From: Macrosoma leucophasiata
Lineage: Eukaryota; Arthropoda; Insecta; Lepidoptera; Hedylidae
DNA: 64,000 nt
Direction: 5' to 3'
Assembly (NCBI GenBank): GCA_036365455.1
Contig: JAWQUS010000020.1
Coordinates: 6,235,001-6,299,000, forward strand
Part shown: in pieces, positions 55,380 through 64,000 of the stretch
Position numbering within the stretch: the stretch's first letter is position 1
Layout of the letters: every line of letters starts with the position of its first letter
Position numbers and translations under genes: made by a program
The notes under the pieces: generated by a model
The model's input: only the letters and a program-made list of their open reading frames with translations
The model's database searches: none
Told to the model about the DNA's origin: nothing

Positions 55380-55957
55380 CATGCATCATGCAGTTTGATT
55401 TACACAAAACAATTACGTTGAAGTCATTCAGTCTTCCAAGAAGACTATTAAGGAAAAGTTTTAGCTTAATTAAGTCCTTTATGCGGTTTGAATCGATTCA
55501 GGCGCCGTTTATTTCAAATTCTTCAAAGTATAAACGAAGCCAGTCATCATCAGAATGTTTAATGTGTTTAAAAACATTTCTGACGACAATTTCAGATACT
55601 TTAATGCTTTGGAATCTCTTAAACTTGACCATTCAAAGCTAGATATTTCTTTAATTCAATCTTTGGTTGATACTAAGAAAAGAGCGCTCATAAAAGTGGT
55701 AGGGTTACTTGAAGAATGTTGAAGCAGTGCAATTGCTGCAAAATTGCATTACGTGCTGTCACCATTTAGAGATAACGTATGCATTAGGTACGCCCGGTGA
55801 TTTACGACAGTCGCCGATCGGCAACGTCGATGGTTTGCAATTAGGTGGTAATTTTATGGGTCTCATGTCGCTAACATGTTCCTATAAAAGAGAAATAGGC
55901 AATCGGATAGCTATCACCCTAAATGAATAAATGAGTTTCTGATTCTGATTCTATCGA
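55380..55957 (+). pseudogene. Decayed retroelement 3' region, possibly a LINE
   Basis: The frame at about 55555-55720 reads FNVFKNISDDNFRYFNALES then LKLDHSKLDISLIQSLVDTK and closes at TGA; it looks coding but is frameshifted relative to the open frame before it (55388-55642). The segment ends with AATGAATAAATGAGTTTCTG and TGATTCTGATTCT, a simple-repeat tail like those of insect LINEs. No domain was recognised. Confidence 0.4.
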
Positions 55958-56644
55958 AAATAAATGTAAACTATGATTAGAACTAATGTTTGTAAAATAA
56001 TACGGTGCCTCATTAAATATTTTCGTGTAATATTAATGATTTATATTTTGTAATTGCAAAATATAATGTAATAATTTTAATACTTTTTATCTGTGCTCCA
56101 TGCACAGGACGTGACGTCATATGATCGTACAACAAATATTTAACACAAGTGATACTTTGATTTATTGGCTCTTTTTTTAAATATTCTACCATTATTACAC
56201 GAAAAATAAGTTATACGAAATTCAAGAAAATTAATTTGCACTTGGTTAGTCGTATGGAATTAAAAGATTCACTTTGATTGCGAACAGTTGACGTCAAATT
56301 GTTCAGAGTCATTCGGCACCGTCTACGCGGCATTTTTGAAATTATAAAATGTATGTGTAGCTTGTGGTACTTTAACATGTTTAATAATAAAATTAATATT
56401 TTTATGGTTATATAAACGTTTAAAGAATAATTTAAGACACATTCTCAAAAGGTGTCCGATTTCCTATTGTGTTTGCTATTTTTTACTCAATGTTTTTTAC
56501 ATTAGGTACAGTGGGTACGGTCTTAATTTTGGAAGATCTGTATCGTAGCGCTTATATGGTTAAACCGTTTTTTTTGGTCGCAATCCGATTTTGTTGCCGT
56601 GGTTTCATCAAAAATGGTTAATTCAGTTGTTTTTTAATACTATG

Positions 56645-57007
56645 TCTTATGTGGTGTTGGTGTTTGTGTAGATGTCGATAGGCTGCAGACATCACTTAAC
56701 ACTAATGTGAGCAGCATGCTTGTTTGCCAGAGAGCAACACGGACCACCGGCCGCGGCGGACCGGAGGGGAGTAGCCATAACGTTTATTACCGATGCAAAA
56801 CAGTCTGTCATTTTTTGCGAGGGGAAATGCGTGCGACACACGCACACAACAAAAAGCGTCTATTACTACGAAACTCACACAATGACTTTAACAAAACACA
56901 GAAACAATTTCACGCACACATTTAAACATTTAGGCGACAGGTATAGGCCCATTTGGGCTTGTACTTTGACAGAGGGGAAAGAGCATGCATCTTACATTAA
57001 AAAAAAA
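56645..57007 (+). repeat. A-element 3' part, split by a hAT-like MITE
   Basis: Left piece ATGTCGATAGGCTGCAGACA to CATGCTTGTTTGCCA; right piece 56985-57007 with the TTACATTAAAAAAAA end. Confidence 0.72.
56727..56984 (-). mobile_element. hAT-like MITE (CATAGAGCAACAC family), one end lost
   Basis: AGAGCAACACGGACCACCGG, GGGGAGTAGCCATAACG, GCCCATTTGGGCTTG. The far terminal repeat is missing. Confidence 0.8.
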
Positions 57008-57009
57008 TC

Positions 57010-58660
57010 CTATATCCTTGTTAATACCATTTAATGTATGCAAGTGTTACACGTTATCTATCAGATAGCAATCATGTTAAACAATTAGTTAGGTACCGTA
57101 GTCAATGTTTGAAGTAGATACAGTTAGGTATTGTTCTTGGGTAAAGTTTTCTTGACCTATATTGACTTTGAGATGGTTTACGGTGTTTTGTGTAAGTATA
57201 CATTAGAATAACACATATATTATAGGTATATGTATATAGCAATTACTTAAAATATTACAAATTAAAAAAATATATGTATGGTATTATTTTTACTTCTTGC
57301 TTCTTCTTTTAAAACTTCTTGAGTGTCTACGTCATACAATTTAAAAAGTAGTACGCTAACATGTTTAGAAGAGTTAAGTGAACAGATAAAATCGGAATGC
57401 CGAAATGTGATTAATATAAAAAAAAATGTAATAATTACTAGACTTATGCTATGTTGAGTCTTTGCGTCCAAAATATTAATTACCTAAGTGTTTTATTAGA
57501 TTCACTTATTGTATTGTTTTTTAGCTAGACTTGTAAAATAATTTTGATTTTATGGAGAAGATATTTGCTTTGGTACAGTAGGTCTGACGAATAACCTTCA
57601 CAATCTAAAAAAAAATATTATTCAAACTTATTATAATATTCAACCATACAAACATTTCGCGATTATTTGATTACCTATGTTAATTTATTCTGTGGACTAA
57701 AAACTCGAGGCATATTTACTTTCACTCATTTCTAGTTTACGTTTTTATGTTCGTAGTAGACTTAATAGTGTATAATAGACATATGTATTAAAGATATGAC
57801 TTATTCAAATTAAATCAATTAAGAATATATAGATCAACGTCATCTTTACTAAATAATACATGATATCTATACTGTCCTGCTAAGTCCAAAAATAAATGAC
57901 ATAATTAATAAGTTAGGTTATGTCGCTGAGCGACCATGACGTTTCGTAAAATCATACTTACACAGAAATATAATAATATAATATAATTTTAAGTCTACTA
58001 TACCATTAAATTATAATCAAATTGATATATTTTGAATGCTTGCACTTTAACACAAAATTAAAAATTCAATTTAAATACATAACCTAAATATACAAAAAAT
58101 TGTGTAGGTAAGTCTAAACTTTCTAGGTACGCAGCTAAATCGACAATAAATTTTGATAAATGTGACAAAAAAGAAAATTAAGAAACCATGATTTTCGAGC
58201 ACCATAACAATTAAATACTTACCCAATTTTATTTTAATTTATTTACTGTATTTTTGAAGTTTGCGATACAATGTAGGAATAAAGTAAAAAAAAATAAAAA
58301 GAGGAAGAAAATATAAAATAAATGTAAGTATGAGACGCAAATTAATTGAGGTGATTAAAACAAAAAAAGTACCTATTATATAAGTCCATAATGGAATATG
58401 ACAGCGAAATAATTAATCCTTTTGAATTATGACTTATTTGTATAAATTTTATCATTTGAAAAACGATTTTGCATAATTTCCGTGGATTATTCGTTATTTA
58501 CGAAATTTTGCTTCGTAGGCGGCTACGTATGTAGATGCTCATTACTACTTATTAGGTATTGTGATCTCAACGTTCTTATATTCTTTTTTAATATTCTAAC
58601 TGTCTAAATATTTATTTTTCTTCTAAATATTGGTCCTCTAACAATCACGTATGGGTAACA
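57010..58660. other. Repeat-poor AT-rich sequence
   Basis: No gene or repeat recognised over 1.6 kb; very AT-rich with short open frames on both strands only. Confidence 0.5.
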
Positions 58661-58663
58661 GTA

Positions 58664-59016
58664 CCTCATTATTTGGTAGTGTGTATTTTTCGATTTAGCT
58701 AACTGTTTGTGACTTATTAAGCTTTTAAGTGTCAATTTTCGTTAGAGTCAAGTGCCCCTCCCCCTCTACCTCTACCAACTAAACGGTTTTTGTTAGAAAT
58801 TCAAACGTTACGGCAATAGCTACATGTAACGAAATTAAAAGGAAAACTATCACACTTAAGCTGGCTTTACAAGTTTCCGACTAATAGTCAAGCAAATGTA
58901 TTACTGTATTGTACTCCACAGAAAATATCTATTTATTTTTTCATTGCATTGTTCAAACCAAAAACTACGGAATCCTACACTGCGCGTGGCCCGACATGCA
59001 CTTGACCGTTTTTTTT
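58664..59016 (+). repeat. GGGTTCC-type repeat, second long copy
   Basis: TTTTTCGATTTAGCTAACTG, AACGAAATTAAAAGGAAAAC and the end CATGCACTTGACCG match 20165-20487. Confidence 0.75.
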
Positions 59017-59304
59017 TGTGAAATGAAACCGGTAATACTGAAAGTTTAAGCATATTTAAAGTTGATAACGCTTAGGTAAATATGTTTGAAATTATTATGT
59101 TTAGTCGCAATTATATACCTACTTAATATTTTTATTTTCAAAGTGAAAATTCTGTAGATTATAAAAAGAAATCGCGGCCAGTTGCTGCGCATTAACTTTA
59201 ACAAAACCAAATCCATTCATCATTATTCGTGAACAAAAATTTCGTGCAGAAAAACAAACAACGTTCGAAAACGTAACAGACATGAATATAATTTTGTCAG
59301 TTCA

Positions 59305-60236
59305 GTTTTGTCAAACCAAATTGACTGGGACTGTTTACCCCAACTTAATTTAGAAAATGTACAAATTCCTTTTAGTCAAACGATTAAAAACTTAGGTATC
59401 ACATTTGATTCACATTTCTCTTGGTCTCCACATATTACTGAAGTCAGCAGGAAGACGTTTTCCGCGATTGGTTCCTTGAAGAGGTTGCGAGGATTTCTTC
59501 CGGTGTCTACTAAGATTGCGCTTGCACACTCTCTACTTTTTCCAATTCTTGATTATGCTGATGACTGCTACCTTGATTTGACCCAGGAGCAACTTAATAA
59601 GCTTGAGCGTCTCCAAAACATGTTCATTCGGTTTATATTTTTATATTTGGTTTGCGCAAATATGACCACATCTCCAGCTACCGTGATAAACTCAAGTGGC
59701 TCCTAATTCATCTTCGCCGGAACACCCACATTCTTTCACTTTTATACTGTGTTCTATTCAATCCGAATGCTCCATTTTACCTTAAAGAACGTTTCCAGTA
59801 CTTATGCCTCTCCCATTCACTTTCCCTTCGATCCTCTGAAAACCTTCAGCTTCACATTCCCAAGCATTCTTCTCAATTCTATTCAAAATCTTTTACTGTA
59901 CAAGCTGTTCATCTTTGGAACAGCTTACCAACGACAGTTCGGCAAGCCCAAACTGTCGTTTCCTTTAAACATAAGGTCAAAGATTTTTATTCATCTCAGA
60001 CTCTGTAACTATCTATCCTTTTTCATCTTTCTTCTTTACCTCTTTTTCTAAAACTTTTTAACTTTATCTTTTGGTCATGCATTGCTCTTTCTTAATGTAT
60101 AAATAATTATAATATTTCTCCTCGTTGCGTAATTATCTATTCATTTAGTATTATTATTATGTTTTAAATCTTTATTATTATTATTGCTCTTTATTATTAC
60201 ACCCTGCCGGCAAATAAATAATTTCTTTCTTTATGT
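59305..60236 (+). mobile_element. 5'-truncated LINE with CTTT-type tail
   Basis: Carries the end of a reverse transcriptase ORF, a 3' UTR ending ACACCCTGCCGGCAAATAAA, and an ATTTCTTTCTTT tail. The 5' end is lost near 59305. Confidence 0.85.
59308..60008 (+). pseudogene. LINE reverse transcriptase C-terminal part, frameshifted
   Basis: The first frame (59308-59640) reads IKNLGITFDSHFSWSPHI, SKTFSAIGSLKRLRGFLP-like sequence, then DYADDCYLDLTQEQLNKLER and LQNMFIRFIF. After one frameshift near 59645 the second frame (to 60008) gives MRKYDHISSYRDKLKWLLIH, LYCVLFNPNAPFYLKERF and LWNSLPTTVRQAQTVVSFK, ending at TAA. These are the conserved post-catalytic blocks of CR1/Jockey-like LINEs. The catalytic YxDD of the palm domain is upstream of the truncation (the DYADD here lies in the later LDYADxCYLDL block). 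One break only, so relatively young. Confidence 0.85.
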
Positions 60237-60239
60237 TCC

Positions 60240-60378
60240 TGACTAAAAGGTTGCCTGGAAGAAATCGCACCTTTTGCGATAAGACCGCCTTTTGTACTTT
60301 TATTTCTTTTCTAGCTTGTATAATTGGTTAAGTTTTCTGGTGTACAATAAAGTGTATAAATAAAAAATAAATAAATAA
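60240..60378 (+). mobile_element. Separate LINE/SINE 3' tail
   Basis: GGTTGCCTGGAAGAAATCGC, GCGATAAGACCGCC, GTGTACAATAAAGTG and an AAATAAATAAAT tail: a 3' end very common in lepidopteran genomes and ESTs. No coding part remains. Confidence 0.72.
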
Positions 60379-60589
60379 AACATGATACGCATTTGAAATA
60401 TCAACAAATCTTAATTTCCATAAACGCCTTGCAAATATGCAGATCGTATCCTATCGTAATTTACTCAAAATTCAGCGTTACCAAAGGTCGCACGGCTAGG
60501 AATGCGAATGATATATCGCTTTTTCTGATACATCGACGTTTTCATACAAAACGATGGCTCCGACACCCACGACAAGTTTTTGTATGTCT

Positions 60590-60690
60590 GTCTGTCTGTT
60601 TGTTCCGGCTAATCTCGGGAACGGCTGGACCGATTTTGACGGGACTTTCACTGTCAGATAGCTTATGTAATAAGGTGTAACTTAGGCTTT
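60590..60690 (+). repeat. Helitron/GGGTTCC-type scrap
   Basis: TGTCTGTCTGTCTGTTTG, then GGAACGGCTGGACCGATTTT and CACTGTCAGATAGC. Worn. Confidence 0.45.
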
Positions 60691-60703
60691 TATAGTACTT
60701 TTA

Positions 60704-60788
60704 TACTAGCTGCGCCCACGACTTCCTCCGGGTAGATACTGAACAATCATAAATTCTCACGAGGACGAAGTGGTGGGCACAGTTAGTA
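60704..60788. repeat. Helitron 3'-end palindrome
   Basis: ACTAGCTGCGCCCACGACTT and, inverted, GGACGAAGTGGTGGGCACAG with AGTTAGT, arms of about 30 bp. Same family as the left end of 17596. Confidence 0.65.
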
Positions 60789-60799
60789 TATAAATAAAT

Positions 60800-60942
60800 C
60801 AGAGATTTCAATGTAGATACGTTGCTACTCCTGAAGCGTGAGGTATTGTGCCTTTATGCGGGAACTCCAGAGCTGTACATTACCACTTGACCGGAACACG
60901 ACAGTGCTGAAGACTACCTTTTAGCGGAAAGTATTCTTCGAG
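60800..60942 (-). repeat. A-element 5' half, worn
   Basis: TTGCTACTCCTGAAGCGTG to TTTTAGCGGAAAGTATTC, including CACTTGACCGGAACACGAC. Confidence 0.75.
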
Positions 60943-61430
60943 TAGTGCATCTTTTTTTAACATTATATTATATTGTTTATCTGACTGAACTCGGTGTGAT
61001 TGAACAATATTTACTTGCAGTTATAAATTATCGAACAGCCTCAATTTACTTAAACACCGATAGTTAGCGAAATAACATAAATTAAAATGTTTATGTGGCT
61101 TAATTCAGCTGACATTAAAGATTGGGTTTCAGGTATTGCATTAATGATTTCATGGTGACAGCAGTAATACGAGCTGCTGATATTTGCGACATTTACCCTT
61201 TGAAAATTATAAAATGTAATTCGATTCAATTGAATATTATGTAATACTGCTTCATATGATACAGGCTGCTTGTATATTGAAGCATTTTATTAAAAACTGG
61301 TCAAGTGCGAGTTGGACTTGTGCATGAAGTTTTCGCAAGGTTGCGTAGGCACTATTATCTAAACGGCAAGAAAATAATGTTAAGTAACCCTTAAATATAG
61401 GTCTAAAATTTACACTTTCTAGCTATCACG

Positions 61431-61759
61431 CAACGTAACTTCACGCCTGTAAGCCCCGAAGGGGTAGGCAGAGGTAAATGCATGCATTCAAATTCAAGCA
61501 TACATGCAAACACCCACGATTCGCCGGTTACGTTTTTGGCCCATGTAACAGGTGGCGAGCCTGTTGCCATCTCCGGGCACATTACCAAACTCCGAGGTAC
61601 TGGGAAACTTCCAGAAAATGGAAAAATCCCAATAGAACCAGAGATAAAGGATTTAAATCGTTATCTCTGATAGCCCTCCGACCCGGGAATCGAACCCAGG
61701 ACCTCCAGCGTAATAGTAGTGGCCTGCTACCACTAGGCAACTGAGGCAGTTAAGGCTAG
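61431..61759 (-). mobile_element. SINE-1, complete, with exact 12-bp target duplication
   Basis: AACGTAACTTCACGCCTGTA to ACCACTAGGCAACTGAGGC. CTAGCTATCACG occurs directly on both sides (61419-61430 and 61760-61771). This fixes the SINE-1 ends and shows L1-type retroposition. Low divergence suggests it is young. Confidence 0.94.
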
Positions 61760-62002
61760 CTAGCTATCACGATTCATGAAATACGGCTTTGATACAGACG
61801 GACAGACTGGGGCCCGTTTTTACCTATTGAATGCGGAACTCTAACATACAAGCTATTCTCGCGACTTCGGCTTCGTTTGTAATAATATACCCTGGTATTA
61901 TAAAGATGTAAAAGCTAGATTAGTCGTCCGAACAAGAATATGTTTTGTGAATTTGCCCAAAAGTAATTTAATGAACGTAAATATAAAGTATAAATTAATA
62001 AA

Positions 62003-62352
62003 TAATAATAATGGCAACCCATTATACGTCCCACTGCTGGGTACGTGTCTCTCCCCCTTTTTTTTGGAGGGAGGTCTCTAGCTTTCTCCACCACGCTGCT
62101 TTAATGCGGATTGGTGGAGATACTGTTGGTGCCCGCTAACCCGCCGTCGGATGTTTTGTCGGAGGCCTTTCTGTTTTCATAAGGCCTCCGACAAGGTTTA
62201 ACAACTGCTATCTATCGATAGCAACCGGGACTGACGGCTTAATTTGCCACTAGCTGTCATCCATCACACACCCGACCGCGCCTGTAACGCTTAACCGAGT
62301 AGATCGCTTCCGATTTATACCACCGCGGCTGGTGGTCGGCCATACACGCTCA
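62003..62352 (-). mobile_element. C repeat, longest copy
   Basis: Reversed ATT tail, then ACGTCCCACTGCTGGGTACG, CTCCACCACGCTGC, GTCGGAGGCC (present twice as an inverted pair), and CACCGCGGCTGGTGGTCGGCC. It extends further toward the 5' end than the copy at 26040. Confidence 0.78.
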
Positions 62353-62359
62353 AGTGTGA

Positions 62360-63255
62360 ATTACTTTTGGGCAAAGTAAATACTTTATCGACCTAATGAA
62401 AACGGAGTAATTTAAAATATTGATAGTTTAAATAAGCAGCTTTAGAGTTAAAATAAAAACTTGTAATAAGTAGGTTTTAATTATTATATTGGTGTTTTTT
62501 GTGTTGTGGCATTTACGGAACGATTTGGTCGCTTTACGAGAAAGTCCTTTGTTAGTAAATTTAAAAAAGAAGTTGTTCCTTTTTTCACTTTAGTAATCTT
62601 TATAAAAATTGAATATTTCCTGAGTTATGGTTGCTTTAGAATTTTACAGTTAGTGTGTAAGTATACTAAATTCTTCAAATTTTATTTGACGTAAATGTTA
62701 AGTACACTGATTGTATTATAATTTGGTTTCATTAAAGACGTGACGCATATTAAACGCAAATTTTAATGAATGGGTGGCCTCATTGGTGAAGGCTCATAAA
62801 ATAAATGTAATTGGTAGTTTTGAATGAAGACTTCTTTAGGTATATGTTGCAATTAAACTTGAAGTCACGTACGAATTTGTAGTCATGATTGTGAACTGTC
62901 CAAGAGGTGGTCTTTGGGTATCAAAAAAATTGTGAAGTGTGACATCTCGCATATTAAAACTTTTGATGCGTAGTTTATTATTCTTAAGTACTATTTAACG
63001 AAGTATTCGTGATTCTATTTCTAATATACAATTAACGGTTTTTGATTCAGATACCTATCTAGTTGCTGAGCTATGCATATCGTTTATTGGTAGACTTCAC
63101 TGAAAATAGAGTCTACCTATGATTTTTTGATGATTTAAAAATGGTAAAGAAGCATACTGCTAGTGTTTGTAGGTAGAGAGACCGTGGAGACTCCCTCTCA
63201 AGACTAAAAAGTTGCCTAATTCATACAAAAAAATATTGACACGACTTAATGTAAG
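62360..63255. other. Unassigned AT-rich sequence
   Basis: No gene or repeat recognised. Confidence 0.5.
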
Positions 63256-63260
63256 TATAT

Positions 63261-63330
63261 TTTGTCTATAGGCCGCTGTATCCACGTGAATTGCATGCTT
63301 ATTTGCCACCATATTTAGATACATAAAAAA
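63261..63330 (+). repeat. A-element 3' end
   Basis: GTCTATAGGCCGCTGTATCC, ACGTGAATTGCATGC, then TTTGCCACC and an A tail. Confidence 0.72.
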
Positions 63331-63819
63331 TCATGTCATCTCATCTTATTGCAACAAACTAGCTTTTATTTCCATAGTCCGACAATAAAGTTAGCTATTT
63401 CTGTTCCAATCTGTAATAACATGTTTCTATTCCAATTATTTATGCGAAATTTTGGAAAATTATCCAGGTAAATAACATCTTAAATGTTATGAAATATAAA
63501 CTACGATATATAGGTACATTCTCACTTTAAACATTAGTAGGATAGGTCCATAACATATTCATAAAACGATCGTTTATAATACATTTTATAGACCAGGGAC
63601 CATAAACTACTTTGAGCTGAGTTATTCTGTAACACAAAATTAACTCTGCCGATTGAAGTGTGTTTGCCTCCTTGCTCTTCAAAGACAAACCGCCGTTTTA
63701 TAGAAAGAGAGCGAGAATCATTCTCACTTCAATGAAATTAGTTTTGTCTTACCTACTTCAATAACTATAATAATAATCCTGCCCTATTGACCTTGGAGAA
63801 TAAAGACGATGGAGCACGG

Positions 63820-64000
63820 TGTCTGTTTTGAAAGTGTCCATCAAAACACACACTTTTTTCGCAGTTTTGACGTGACAACGTCTTAAATTAGGTTGCGGCT
63901 CGAAGTCACTCATGAAAAAGTGTAACGCCCGGTAACGTAACGATGAGTCACCGAACGAGAGAGAGGCCTGCCGGACCGGCGAATGCCTTTCTACCGAGAA
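63820..64000 (+). other. GC-richer end of the window
   Basis: Composition rises toward the right edge. From ATG at 63943 a frame (MSHRTRERPAGPANAFLPR) stays open to the last base. It could be the start of an exon or part of a repeat; 57 bases are too few to decide. Confidence 0.25.

Noticed and set aside
59575..59620. DYADD read as the catalytic YxDD of reverse transcriptase
   Set aside because: Its place after the LGITFD block and before CYLDL shows it is the later LDYAD segment of these LINE proteins, not the palm motif.

Overview
The window looks like a piece of a lepidopteran (moth or butterfly) nuclear genome. The background is AT-rich with small GC-rich islands. It carries cecropia-type mariner copies, short Helitrons with TC...CTAG ends, tRNA-headed SINEs sharing the tail motif CTCTGCCTACCCC, LINE 3' ends, and widespread GGGTTCCGT-type repeats. 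This rests on recognising repeat families, not on a marker gene; the species cannot be named.

Only two stretches look like host protein-coding sequence, both on the + strand: an exon at 7351-7788 (146 codons) and one at 37396-37896 (167 codons). Each begins with an ATG behind a promoter-like region with a short upstream ORF, ends in phase 0 at AAG|GT, and encodes a Ser/Pro-rich segment with a Cys-x-Cys-x-Asp-Cys motif. The simplest reading is two alternative first exons of one gene whose shared downstream exons lie beyond 64000, so most of the window would be intron. I do not recognise the gene. No rRNA, CRISPR, operon or confident functional tRNA gene was seen.

Most of the rest is transposable elements. 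(1) A SINE-like unit of about 285 bp, here called the A-element, has more than 30 full or partial copies, often in adjacent inverted pairs. (2) SINE-1 has a tRNA-like head and the CTCTGCCTACCCC tail; SINE-2 (34736) and SINE-3 (19671, 35310) are other tRNA-headed families. (3) Three mariner copies, all broken. (4) Helitrons of two main subfamilies inserted at A^T. (5) TIR elements: hAT-like MITEs with 8-bp target duplications (29252, 43420, 18197), a possible 1.1-kb hAT-like element (32019), a GC-rich Harbinger-like MITE with TTA duplication (10374), a pogo/Tigger-like element (14789), a 1.3-kb element studded with TTGTGACA motifs (51764), and a family with GGAGATG...CATCTCC ends and no target duplication (15900, 28511), here called the T-element. 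(6) LINE fragments at 11291, 44850, 46615, 55380, 59305 and 60240.

Layout: 0.4-2.5 kb mariners and a DDE-transposon remnant; 2.5-7.2 kb mixed repeats and a split SINE; 7.2-7.8 kb exon 1A; 7.8-37.2 kb dense nested repeats; 37.2-37.9 kb promoter and exon 1B; 37.9-42.0 kb a repeat-poor stretch; 42-64 kb mixed repeats with quieter stretches at 53.1-54.9, 57.0-58.7 and 62.4-63.3 kb. Repeat boundaries are read by eye and are usually good to about 10 bp; those tied to a target duplication are exact.
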